Source of the DNA: Streptomyces griseoloalbus
GTDB lineage: Bacteria; Actinomycetota; Actinomycetes; Streptomycetales; Streptomycetaceae
NCBI GenBank assembly: GCA_014650015.1
Contig: BMUD01000008.1
Location: 186,001 to 250,000, forward strand
Direction: 5' to 3'
DNA: 64,000 bases
The number at the start of each line of letters is the position of its first letter. Within the stretch, counting starts at the first letter, position 1. A program made the position numbers and the translations under genes. The notes below the pieces were generated by a model. The model was not told the DNA's origin and did no database searches. It was given only the letters and a program-made list of their open reading frames with translations. This document shows positions 1-7,805 of this stretch, piece after piece.

Positions 1-319
1 GCCCGTCGACGGCGGAGAACTGTCCGGTGACGCCGATCGCGGCGCGCACGGCCTGTGCGTCGGCGGCGAGGTCGTGGCCCGCCACCTCGGCCCGGCCGCC
101 GTCGGCGGTGATGAGGGTGGAGAGGATCTTGACGGCGGTGGTCTTGCCCGCGCCGTTCGGCCCGAGTAAGGCGAACACGGACCCGGCGGGGATGTTCAGG
201 TCGATGCCGTCGAGGACGGTCTTGTCGCCGTAGGACTTGCGCAGACCGGTGGCGGCAAGGGCGGTGGGTGACTGCCGACCGTCCCCCAGTTTGGACATGG
301 GCATGACAGAAGAAGGCAT
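1..319 (-). CDS. ABC transporter ATP-binding protein (DrrA-like), partial, cut by left edge
   Basis: Only the N-terminal part (about 106 residues) lies in the window; the gene continues past base 1. The translation has a Walker A motif GPNGAGKTT at about residues 53-61 followed by VKILSTLITADGG, as in DrrA-type exporter ATPases that work with a separate membrane subunit in drug or lipid efflux. The ATG at 317-319 is preceded on the minus strand by a strong GGAGGA ribosome site; two more in-frame ATGs follow within eight codons. It is the last visible gene of a minus-strand set with DUF4097 and ribbon-helix-helix genes, so it is probably under the same control. Leucine 51 is encoded by TTA (167-169), which suggests bldA tRNA dependence. 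The substrate cannot be inferred. Confidence 0.88.
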   Translation of the reverse strand, partial: MPSSVMPMSKLGDGRQSPTALAATGLRKSYGDKTVLDGIDLNIPAGSVFALLGPNGAGKTTAVKILSTLITADGGRAEVAGHDLAADAQAVRAAIGVTGQFSAVDG

Positions 320-378
320 GGGGTCCTCCGTTGGAAGGCTGAAGTGGGTGGGTGGAGGGGCTGGCCGGGGATGCCCGC

Positions 379-1221
379 TCAGGCCTTGGCGCGGCGGATG
401 TCGATGTTGCCGTGCCGCGTGCGGGCGCGGACCTCGACGGTGTCCTCGGTCTGCTCCGGGGTGTCGGACGCGGTGAGGGTGTTGCGCACCTGCCCCGAGC
501 CCGAGGTGACGTCGAGCCAGGCGGCCGTGCCCTCACGGACGCCGACCTCGATGGCGCCGTGGTTGGTCTCCAGCTGGACGGTGCCGCGGGCCACTTCGCC
601 CACACGCAGGGTGCCGTGGGCGGTGGTGGCGGTGACCGAGTCCTCGGCGCGCCGGATCTCGATGTCGCCGTTGGCGCCGCTCACCCGCAGCTCGCCGGTC
701 GCGGCGTCGACGGTCGTGGTGCCGTGCGAGTTCTTCAGGACGGCGGGGCCGTCGACGAGGCCGACGCGCAGGCTGCCGGAGCTGGTGGTGATCTCGGCCG
801 TGCCCTCGACCCGGTCCACGGTGATCGAGCCGTGCGAAGCGGTCAGCTTCAGCGGGCCCGTCGTGTCGAGGCGGACGTCGCCGGACGAGGTCTTCACACG
901 CACCTCGCCGAGCCGGCCCTCGCCGAGCATCTGGGTCCAGGCGCCGGTCATGTCGACGCGCGAGCCCGTGGGCAGTTCGACCGTCACGTCGACGACACCG
1001 GTACGGCCGAACAGATTGGGCTTGGGCGTCCTGACGGTCAGTGCGCCGCCGGCGTACGTGACCTCGGTCTGGTCGGCCGTCCGCACGTCCAGATCCTTCT
1101 TCGGGTCGCGGGGCCGCACCTCGACGACGGTGTCGGGGCGGTCGCCCGCGGTGAACTGGAGGGAACCGGCCTCCACGTGCGCCGTGGCCGTGATCGGTTC
1201 GGGGGTGTCGAAAGAAGGCAT
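379..1221 (-). CDS. DUF4097 family beta-strand repeat protein
   Basis: The predicted product has 280 residues and consists almost entirely of short beta-strand repeats of the type DGxxxLxxSHGxTTVDxxxG, which is the DUF4097 (putative adhesin) pattern of stacked beta-solenoid rungs. No signal peptide or membrane segment is visible, so it is probably cytoplasmic or peripheral. The ATG at 1219-1221 was chosen because the repeat fold begins soon after it and a purine-rich GAGGACGGGA precedes it; the frame stays open further upstream but overlaps the next gene. It sits between a ribbon-helix-helix regulator and an exporter ATPase, an arrangement seen elsewhere in actinomycetes. The molecular function of the family is unknown. 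Confidence 0.8.
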   Translation of the reverse strand: MPSFDTPEPITATAHVEAGSLQFTAGDRPDTVVEVRPRDPKKDLDVRTADQTEVTYAGGALTVRTPKPNLFGRTGVVDVTVELPTGSRVDMTGAWTQMLGEGRLGEVRVKTSSGDVRLDTTGPLKLTASHGSITVDRVEGTAEITTSSGSLRVGLVDGPAVLKNSHGTTTVDAATGELRVSGANGDIEIRRAEDSVTATTAHGTLRVGEVARGTVQLETNHGAIEVGVREGTAAWLDVTSGSGQVRNTLTASDTPEQTEDTVEVRARTRHGNIDIRRAKA

Positions 1222-1303
1222 GGCTGTCCCGTCCTCATGGGTCTTCCGGGCGTCCCCGCTGGTGGGACGTGGTGTGGGTGAGGTGGTGCGGGCGGAGGCG
1301 CGG

Positions 1304-1816
1304 TCAGCGCACCCAGCCCGTGAAGCTCTGTCCGACCGTCCGGGTCTTCTCCGTCGTCCGCGGCCGGGTGTCGCCGTCGACCGCGGCCGACACGGCGCGC
1401 ACCAGCCACGCGTTGACCGACAGGCCCTCGCGGCCGGCGGCCTCCTCGGCCCGGGTCTTGAGATGGGCCGGCAGACGGAGGTTGACGCGGGCGGTGCCGC
1501 CTTCGTCGCCGTCGGCCGGGGCCCTGAACGGTTCGACGGGCGCGGCCGGCTGCGCGGTGACACCGCCGTCGGTGGGCGGCGGTGTCACCACGAAGTCGGG
1601 GTCGAGTCCGCGCAGCCGTACGTCGACCGAGCCGGGGGCGAGTTCGCGGGTGATCTCGTCCACCGCGGCGGAGAGCACGTGGAGCATGGTCAGCCGGGCC
1701 GCCGACTCCAGGGGAGCGGTGAGCCTCTCGGCCAGCTCACGGGCGTCGTCGCCGCCGGCCTCGGCGGCCACCGCGAGTTCGCGGCGGAGGGTGTCGACAT
1801 ACGGGGTGAGGTCCAT
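1304..1816 (-). CDS. Ribbon-helix-helix (Arc/HicB-antitoxin-like) regulator
   Basis: The 170-residue product has a long alpha-helical N-terminal half (about residues 1-65). Its C-terminal part (about 108-150) contains ARVNLRLPAHLKTRAEEAA followed by GLSVNAWLVRAV, the beta-strand plus two helices of an Arc/CopG ribbon-helix-helix DNA-binding fold; such proteins are often annotated as HicB-family antitoxins. No toxin-like partner is adjacent, so a plain transcriptional regulator of the operon with DUF4097 and the ABC ATPase is more likely. The start lies just downstream of a -10-like CATAAC hexamer (minus strand, 1834-1839) that is bracketed by two TGGCACC repeats, which suggests autoregulation. 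Confidence 0.75.
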   Translation of the reverse strand: MDLTPYVDTLRRELAVAAEAGGDDARELAERLTAPLESAARLTMLHVLSAAVDEITRELAPGSVDVRLRGLDPDFVVTPPPTDGGVTAQPAAPVEPFRAPADGDEGGTARVNLRLPAHLKTRAEEAAGREGLSVNAWLVRAVSAAVDGDTRPRTTEKTRTVGQSFTGWVR

Positions 1817-1825
1817 GACGTCATC

Positions 1826-2023
1826 ATGGCACCGTTATGGCACCACACGCAAGCCCGAGTGGTGCCTCGCGTGGCACGGGTGCGGGTGTGGCGTCTGTGA
1901 CCTGCGGAAACAGGGAGCGACGGGCTCGGATCGATGTGGTGTCAGGTGTCCGCAGGGGCACCCGAAGGCGCGGAATGGTGCCAGGTGGTACCGCGATGGC
2001 ACTGGGTGGCGCCACGTGGCACC
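1826..2023. promoter_or_regulatory. Cluster of TGGCACC/GGTGCCA repeats, likely operator array and promoter
   Basis: Exact copies of the heptamer lie at 1827-1833, 1838-1844, 1977-1983 (inverted) and 2017-2023. Near matches occur at 1861-1866 (inverted), 1872-1877, 1997-2002 and 2007-2013. The first two are 11 bp apart, one helical turn, and flank the putative -10 CATAAC of the ribbon-helix-helix gene. Arrays of short direct repeats are typical operators for that regulator fold; the link to this protein is inferred. Confidence 0.45.
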
Positions 2024-2434
2024 AGCACCGTGCGGGGTGCGGGCTGGGGCGGCCCGGCGTACGAGCCGCCGAGCGGTCGCCTGGTCGTCGATCGAGCAGG
2101 TCCACGACCACAGGGGCGACGTCGGCCGGCGCTCCACCCCCTGCGCGGCGACGGCCCGCTGCCGCTCGCCCCGTGACGGCGTAACCGCGCCCGACCGGAG
2201 AAGGCCCCCGCACGGACGCCGTGTACGGGGGCTGCCGGCGTGACCGCGTGCCCGGTCCACGCCCGCTGCGGGCCACGCCCATGACACACCCCTCGCGCGT
2301 TCCCTCCGCCGGAGACGCCGGCCCGCGACGCGCCGGCGTCCTGACCCGCGGGCAGTCACGCTCTCCACGGGCCGTGGCGACCGCTCGGGCCTGTACGACG
2401 GTGCCACGGCGAACCGCGTGGAAGAGGGCTACCG
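2024..2434. other. Gene-free stretch with a GC-rich stem-loop
   Basis: No reading frame here has a ribosome site, family resemblance or convincing codon pattern. The only clear structure is an imperfect hairpin at 2204-2232, with GCCCCCG pairing with CGGGGGC and an inner ACGG/CCGT stem. It could terminate minus-strand transcription coming from the MFS gene. Confidence 0.4.
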
Positions 2435-2448
2435 CTCGGCCGGCCGAG
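2435..2448. terminator. Perfect 14-bp palindrome after the MFS gene
   Basis: CTCGGCCGGCCGAG is self-complementary and lies about 20 bases beyond the stop codon of the minus-strand MFS gene. It lacks a T-tract, as is usual for Streptomyces terminators. Its role as a terminator is inferred from position. Confidence 0.35.
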
Positions 2449-2469
2449 GCAGGCGGAACACGGCCGGCG

Positions 2470-3669
2470 TCAGCTCCCCGAAGGGACGCCGGCCTCGCTC
2501 ACCTGCTCCTTCCAGCTGATCCACCGCGCGCACACCGCCACCAGCACGGCGGACGCCGCGACCACCGCCATGCCGACCGTCAGGTCCGTGTAGCCGGCGA
2601 CGAAGCCGATGAGCGCCGGGCCCGCGAGGAGGCCGGTGGTGCCCATGGCGGCGACCAGGGAGAGGGCGTTCGGGCCCTGAGCGGCGGCGGCGACATAGAG
2701 GCAGGGGGTCACCGTGGCCATGCCCAGGCCGACGCAGGCGAAGCCGATGAGCGCGGGCCAGGTGCCCCCCGTCAGCAGGGCGAGGGCGAGACCCGTACCG
2801 GCCACCGCGCTGCCCACCCGCACCATGCGCGCGTCGCCCCAGCGCCCCCGCCAGCCGTCGCCCACCAGGCGGGCCAGCACCATCATCACCGAGACGACGG
2901 CGATGCCCAGCGGCGCCAGCTGCCCCGAGGCACCCGTCTCCTCCGTCAGGTAGAGCGCCGACCAGTCGTTCATGGCGCCCTCGGTGACCGTGCCGAACAC
3001 CATGGCGCAGCCCAGCACCAGAGCCGTGCGTGAGGCGCCGGTCAGGACCCCCGAGCGCTTCTTCCCCTCCGCGGCCTTCCGCTCCCCGGGCCCGGGAGCC
3101 GGGTCGTCGGCCGGCAGCCGGATCCGCGCACCGGCGAGCAGCAGCACCGACAGCACCGCCGCCACCGTGAAGTGCGCGGTCAGGGAGTGCGTCACCGCGT
3201 TCATCCCGGAGGCCAGCAGCGCGCCCCCGAGCGACCCACCGCTGAACGACGCGTGCAACTGGGCCATCGCGGCCCGCCCGTGGCGGGACTCCAGAGCGGC
3301 ACCCTGCGCGTTCATGGCGACGTTCAGACAGCCGACGGCCACACCGTCGACGAAGATCACCAGCAGGACGAGCGGGTAACCGCCGGCCGCCGACAACGCC
3401 GGCAGCACGGCCACCAGGCCCAGGGCGGACCAGAGAGCCAGCCGCCGTGAGCCCAGCCGCCGCATCAGATGCGCGATCAGCGGGAAGGCCACCGCGGCCC
3501 CGACCCCGCAGATCATCAGCAGCAGACCCAGCTGTGTCTCATCCAGGTCGAAACGGGACTTGAGGGCGGGCAGCCGGGAGGCCCAGGTGGCGTACTGGAA
3601 GCCGAGGAAGAAGAACAGGGCGGCGGTCGCCAGTTGGTCACGGCGGAAGTCGCCGAGGGTGGGCAGCAT
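2470..3669 (-). CDS. MFS transporter, last gene of the PhyH/decarboxylase operon
   Basis: The product has 399 residues and about twelve hydrophobic segments, with the cytoplasmic loop LMRRLGSRR after the second or third helix and a charged central loop (about residues 195-210) between two six-helix halves. This is a major facilitator of the small sugar/drug-carrier type. Its start lies 5 bases after the stop of the decarboxylase-acetyltransferase gene, so the two are surely co-transcribed. The obvious role is to export the product of the upstream enzymes or to import their substrate; the sequence does not tell which. There are no TTA codons. Confidence 0.85.
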   Translation of the reverse strand: MLPTLGDFRRDQLATAALFFFLGFQYATWASRLPALKSRFDLDETQLGLLLMICGVGAAVAFPLIAHLMRRLGSRRLALWSALGLVAVLPALSAAGGYPLVLLVIFVDGVAVGCLNVAMNAQGAALESRHGRAAMAQLHASFSGGSLGGALLASGMNAVTHSLTAHFTVAAVLSVLLLAGARIRLPADDPAPGPGERKAAEGKKRSGVLTGASRTALVLGCAMVFGTVTEGAMNDWSALYLTEETGASGQLAPLGIAVVSVMMVLARLVGDGWRGRWGDARMVRVGSAVAGTGLALALLTGGTWPALIGFACVGLGMATVTPCLYVAAAAQGPNALSLVAAMGTTGLLAGPALIGFVAGYTDLTVGMAVVAASAVLVAVCARWISWKEQVSEAGVPSGS

Positions 3670-3674
3670 GAGTG

Positions 3675-5372
3675 TCAGGACCCCTCTTCCGGGCCGCCGT
3701 GGCGGTGGTACTGGACCGGGCAGGACATGTAGACGGCGCCGTCGCCGTACCCCCCGGAGAGCTCGGCCCCCTGGTCGGGCCGGTAACCGTGCCCGGCCCA
3801 GAAGCTCTCCGTCCCGCCCACGGCGATCAGGGAGATCCGCTCGTAGGACGACCGTCCCGCGGTCACCGTGAGGTGCTCCAGGAGTCGGCTGCCCAGCCCC
3901 CGGCCGCGCAGATCGTCCGCGATCACCAGATCGTGCAGATGCAGATTGCGCGAGTAGAAGGCCCGCTCCTCCGGGCGGGTCAGGTCCGGGTAACGGAACC
4001 GCGGGTACGGCAGCGCCAGGACGTATCCGGCGATGCGGCCGCCGGTCTCCAGGACGAAGCAGGTCGACGGGGAGGCCCGCCCCCGGGAGCGCAGCGCCTC
4101 GACGCCCTCGGACAGCGAGGCCGGCGCGTACACCTCGGCCTCCAGGGCGGCGATGCGCGGCCAGTCGTCCTCGGTGACGGCGCGTATGCGTACGTCCGGG
4201 GCGTCACCGCGGACGCAGACGTGGGGGAGCGGGTCGAAGCCGTTGAACCCCTCGGTCGTATAGCTGGCGGCGTAGGCGCCGGCGGACAGCACCCAGACCG
4301 GGTCGCCCGACGCGACGCCCTTCGGCACCAGCACGCGGTGGTGCTCGTGGGCGTAGGCGTCGTCGCTGTCGCAGGTGGGGCCCGCGACGACGGCGGGGAC
4401 CAGGTCGGCGCCGGCGGCGTCCGGGTGGGACGGGAAGACGAGCGGGTACTGCACCTCGTCCATCTCGTACAGGCCGTTGAACTTGCCGCAGCTCAGATAC
4501 AGCCAGTGCTCGCGCTCCCCGTCCGGCTGGCGGCGTGACGTCAGCCGGGAGACGTGCGCCCTGACCGCGCCGTGGTCGGCGACCAGATGACGTCCCGGTT
4601 CCAGGAGGAAGTCCAGGGGCCGGGGGGAGAGGCCCGCCAGCCGCTCCATGCCCTCGCGCAGCACGGCGAAGGTCTTGTCCAGCGGGGGCTCCAGCCGCTT
4701 GCCCCGGCGGTCGACGTAGCCGAGCGCCGGCAACCCGCCCCCGAGGTTGACGTGGTCCGGCACGATCCCGCGGCCGTGCAGTGCCGTGAGGGCGGCGGCC
4801 AGGGTCGCGAAGGCCTGCTGCCATGCCTCGGTGGTCATCTGCTGCGATCCGACGTGCACCGACAGCCCCGCGGGGACCAGCCCCGCGTCCCGGGCGGCCT
4901 CCAGCACCCGTACGGCGTCGTCCACCGAGCACCCGAACTTACGGCTCAGTCCCCACAGCGCCCCCTCGCCGCTGGTCGCGAGGCGGCAGAACACCCGTGC
5001 CCCCGGGGCGTGTTCGGCGAGCGCGGCCACGTCCTCCACGCTGTCGGTGGCGAAGTCGCGGACGCCGAGCCGGTACGCGTGCGCGATGTTCCGGTCCGAC
5101 TTGACGGTGTTGCCGTAGTGGATCCGCCGCGCGGGCACCCCCGTCGCCAGCGCCCGGGCGACCTCCCGGGGGCTCGCCGCGTCGAAGCCGGAGCCCCGGC
5201 CCGCCAGACAGGCCAGGACCTCCTGAACGGGACACGCCTTCATGGCGAACCGCACGTCGACGCCCGGCAGTTCCCCGGCCAGCGCGTCGTAGCGGTCGGC
5301 GATCCCGTCGAGGTCGTAGACGAGCGCGTCCTCGGCGGAGGCCGCGAGCGCGGCGCGCAGGGCCGCCCTCAC
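3675..5372 (-). CDS. PLP-dependent (type III) decarboxylase fused to a GNAT acetyltransferase
   Basis: The product has 565 residues in two parts. Residues 1 to about 385 resemble the fold-type III ornithine/diaminopimelate decarboxylases. They show the PLP lysine in FAMKACP (K45), the HVGSQ motif, the glycine-rich NLGGGLP, EPGRH, and GPTCDSDD with the conserved Cys-Asp. From about residue 390 to the end is a GNAT fold, with the acetyl-CoA loop DDLRGRGLGSRLLEHL and a C-terminal SFWAGHGY. A plausible activity is decarboxylation of a basic or modified amino acid to an amine followed by N-acetylation in one polypeptide. The start is a GTG overlapping the previous stop (GTGA, 5369-5372) with GGAG upstream. 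The frame stays open far upstream, but that part only shadows the preceding gene. Confidence 0.85.
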   Translation of the reverse strand: MRAALRAALAASAEDALVYDLDGIADRYDALAGELPGVDVRFAMKACPVQEVLACLAGRGSGFDAASPREVARALATGVPARRIHYGNTVKSDRNIAHAYRLGVRDFATDSVEDVAALAEHAPGARVFCRLATSGEGALWGLSRKFGCSVDDAVRVLEAARDAGLVPAGLSVHVGSQQMTTEAWQQAFATLAAALTALHGRGIVPDHVNLGGGLPALGYVDRRGKRLEPPLDKTFAVLREGMERLAGLSPRPLDFLLEPGRHLVADHGAVRAHVSRLTSRRQPDGEREHWLYLSCGKFNGLYEMDEVQYPLVFPSHPDAAGADLVPAVVAGPTCDSDDAYAHEHHRVLVPKGVASGDPVWVLSAGAYAASYTTEGFNGFDPLPHVCVRGDAPDVRIRAVTEDDWPRIAALEAEVYAPASLSEGVEALRSRGRASPSTCFVLETGGRIAGYVLALPYPRFRYPDLTRPEERAFYSRNLHLHDLVIADDLRGRGLGSRLLEHLTVTAGRSSYERISLIAVGGTESFWAGHGYRPDQGAELSGGYGDGAVYMSCPVQYHRHGGPEEGS

Positions 5373-6700
5373 CGGGAAGCGCTCCGCACCCCGGCGTCCC
5401 GGCTCGCGCGCACCAGGGCCTCCCAGGACTCGACCAGCAGCACGAAGTCCTCGATGTCGCGGCCGGCCTCGTCCAGCAGACGCTGCCGGTCCGCCGCCAA
5501 CCCGCGTGCGAACTCGGCGTACTTCCCGCCCAGTCGCCCGTACGCCGCCTCGACCGTGTCCAGCCGGCGCTCGTTCTCCGTACGGTCCAGCCCCACGCTC
5601 TCGGCGAGGAACGCGGCGAACGGCGCCGGGTCCAGCCGCCCGCCTTCGTCCAGCAGACCGGCCCCCGCCTCGGCCATCCGGTCGTAGACGAAGTGGAAGT
5701 ACAGCATCGACAGCAGGAACTTCACGAACCGCGTCTGGTACGCCAGGAAGCCGGCGTGGGTGCGGCGTTCCCCGGTGTAGTAGTTCTCGATGTGCCGGTT
5801 GTGCAGGACGCCGGGCAGCGCGGCGTCGTACACGGCGTGGATGAGGAAGTAGTCGCTGCCGATGGTCGCGGTGGCGGGCGGCAGCGGCAGCCGCTCGTAC
5901 ACGTCCCCGAGGAACGCGATGTTGCACATGTCGACGCGCATCGGGTCGACCAGCGCCAGCGTCGAGTGGTCGCCCGTGAAGGGCAGCATCCCGGCGCCCT
6001 TGAAGGACTCCTCGGCCAGGTTCCGCCTCTCCTGATCCGACCAGTGGGCGGGCGCCCACAGGCCGACGACCTCGTCGTAGACCTCCTTGTCGAGTTCCTG
6101 GATGCCGCCGATGTCGACGGAGAGCTCCCCGACGAAGGAGGCGCCCACCATCGACACGGGGCGATGGGCGATCGCGGGGTCGAGGGTCACCTCCGACACT
6201 CCGGCACCGGCGTCCGAGGCGCGCTTGCCCAGGGAGGTCAGCTCGTGGTGGATCGGGAAGACCGGTTCGCCGCCGAAGAGCTGGTACCGGCCGTCGGAGT
6301 CCCGGCGGTGCACCGAGCGGCAGCCCAGCGCCGCCGCGATCAGGAACGCGCGGTTGGTGCAGGCGCCGTACGAGACCGCGTCCGGGAGCATCAGGTCGAG
6401 CACCCGGTCCGGATCGGGGAGCGCGGCCCGTTCGATCGCGGCGCGCAGGAAGTCCCGCTGGGCGGGCTCGTCGAGGTGGTGCACCACGACGTGCGGCACC
6501 TCGGGCAGCGCGGCGACCGTCCGGGCGTGGGCCGTGCGGGTCGCCTCGTCGGAGGAGTCGAGGATCAGCAGGTGCACTTCGACGCCGAAGTGCCGGGCGG
6601 CATGGGCGGCTTCGGCGCCCACGGCCGTGATGGTCGCCGAGCACTCCCTGTTGGTGGGGAGCGTCAGGCATATCCGGTGCACGTCGGTACCCCGTCTCAT
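5369..6700 (-). CDS. DUF6271-like protein, possible GT-A-type glycosyltransferase fold
   Basis: The 443-residue product begins with a beta-strand/turn LTLPTNRECSATI followed by alternating strands and helices (VEVHLLILDSSDEATR), which resembles the nucleotide-binding start of GT-A glycosyltransferases. The rest is largely helical, with aromatic-rich segments such as FVKFLLSMLYFHFVYDRM. I recognise it only as resembling the actinobacterial family annotated DUF6271, and no activity has been assigned to that family that I know of. Translational coupling is evident on both sides: ATGA overlap with the dioxygenase stop (6697-6700) and GTGA overlap with the decarboxylase start. It probably acts on the same metabolite as its neighbours, perhaps adding a sugar, but that is inference. 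Confidence 0.7.
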   Translation of the reverse strand: MRRGTDVHRICLTLPTNRECSATITAVGAEAAHAARHFGVEVHLLILDSSDEATRTAHARTVAALPEVPHVVVHHLDEPAQRDFLRAAIERAALPDPDRVLDLMLPDAVSYGACTNRAFLIAAALGCRSVHRRDSDGRYQLFGGEPVFPIHHELTSLGKRASDAGAGVSEVTLDPAIAHRPVSMVGASFVGELSVDIGGIQELDKEVYDEVVGLWAPAHWSDQERRNLAEESFKGAGMLPFTGDHSTLALVDPMRVDMCNIAFLGDVYERLPLPPATATIGSDYFLIHAVYDAALPGVLHNRHIENYYTGERRTHAGFLAYQTRFVKFLLSMLYFHFVYDRMAEAGAGLLDEGGRLDPAPFAAFLAESVGLDRTENERRLDTVEAAYGRLGGKYAEFARGLAADRQRLLDEAGRDIEDFVLLVESWEALVRASRDAGVRSASR

Positions 6701-7728
6701 CGTGTCCGCTCGTGCCCGCGCCAGGACTTAAGACCGAGCAGCCTGCGGCCCAGACCGTCGAGTTCGGCGGTGCCGTACCTCAGGGACTCGTGCCGGATCG
6801 CGTCGCCGAGCAGCGTCGCGTTCCACTGCGGGGTGCTGAGCGTGCGCCAGGACTCCACCCGGGACCGGCGCAGCTCCTCGTGCTCCTCCAGCGCGGGCAT
6901 CATCGACAGGTACTGCACCGCCCGCACCCCGTCGGCCGAGGTGTTGGGGGCCACGCCGTGCGCCAGCATCCCGTTGAAGATCAGCAGGTCACCGGCCTTG
7001 AGCTGGGGCCGGACCACGGGGAACTCCGCACGGTCGGTCCCGGGCCGGATCGGGTCCCGGTCGGCGGGCTGCGCGACCTTCCACTCCTCGAACCGGCGGA
7101 ACAGTTCCGGAGAGCACTGGAAGCCGCCCTGGTCCGGTTCCGTGTCGGTGAGCGCGATGATGCCCTGCACCCGCTGCGGCGGCACACTGGCCTTGGTGTC
7201 CACGTCCCAGTGCAGCTCGATGTCGAACCCCTCGTCCGTGGGGTCGATGATCGAGCGCGAGCGGTTCTTCACGTTGGGCGGATTGAGGTTGAGGCGGTCC
7301 AGGGTGACCCAGAGCTCCTCGCAGTCCCATACGTCCACGAAGGCGTCGTAGACCCGGCGGCTCTGCCGGCTGTCCCAGATCAGCTGGTGGTGGTACGCCT
7401 CGACGAAGCCGTAGACGAACAGGTCCCGGTCGAGGTCCGAGCGGAAGGTGCGCTCCGGGTACCAGGTGTCGGGGCGCTGCGGGTCGAGGCCCTGGAACTC
7501 CCAGGCGAACTCCAGCAGCAGCTTGGCCGCGTCGGGGGAGATCGCCTCGGGGACCACCACGTAGCCGTGGCTCTGCCAGGACGCGAACTGCTCCTCGGAG
7601 AGCACCCGCAGGGGCAGGTCCTTGCGCAGATGCCGCAGCTGCGTCTCGGCGAGGTAGGTCTCACCGTCGGCGCTGAAGTAGGGCCGCTCGGAGGCGGCGC
7701 GGTGTAAGAAGCGGTGGTGCGTCGTCAT
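6697..7728 (-). CDS. Phytanoyl-CoA dioxygenase (PhyH) family Fe(II)/2-oxoglutarate oxygenase
   Basis: The 343-residue product has the iron ligands of the PhyH family: HWD at about residues 172-174 within DIELHWDVDTK, and a distal histidine in NGMLAHGVAPN near residue 257, followed by an arginine that can bind 2-oxoglutarate. Members hydroxylate small molecules, including amino acids and natural-product intermediates. The start ATG (7726-7728) has CGGAG upstream; a longer open frame upstream overlaps the GH3 gene and is not supported. Leucine 8 is a TTA codon (7705-7707), so translation of this first operon gene should depend on bldA tRNA. It leads a run of four coupled genes, and only 77 bases separate it from the upstream GH3 gene. 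Confidence 0.87.
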   Translation of the reverse strand: MTTHHRFLHRAASERPYFSADGETYLAETQLRHLRKDLPLRVLSEEQFASWQSHGYVVVPEAISPDAAKLLLEFAWEFQGLDPQRPDTWYPERTFRSDLDRDLFVYGFVEAYHHQLIWDSRQSRRVYDAFVDVWDCEELWVTLDRLNLNPPNVKNRSRSIIDPTDEGFDIELHWDVDTKASVPPQRVQGIIALTDTEPDQGGFQCSPELFRRFEEWKVAQPADRDPIRPGTDRAEFPVVRPQLKAGDLLIFNGMLAHGVAPNTSADGVRAVQYLSMMPALEEHEELRRSRVESWRTLSTPQWNATLLGDAIRHESLRYGTAELDGLGRRLLGLKSWRGHERTR

Positions 7729-7805
7729 GCGGTACTCCGAAAGATCGGGATCACTCACGGCATGCGGACAGAAGGAAAGAGGAAGGAATCGGTGACGGGC
7801 CGGCG

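Noticed and set aside
1304-1816. HicAB-type toxin-antitoxin module
   Set aside because: The ribbon-helix-helix protein has no adjacent HicA or other toxin-like small gene; a plain regulator explains the context better.
1837-2184. Plus-strand frame of 115 codons in the left gap
   Set aside because: There is no ribosome site, no recognisable domain, and it runs through the operator repeats.
5373-6671. Upstream extension of the decarboxylase frame to 998 residues
   Set aside because: The extra part is low-complexity Arg/Gly/Pro sequence overlapping the DUF6271-like gene in another frame; the GTG overlapping that gene's stop is the sensible start.
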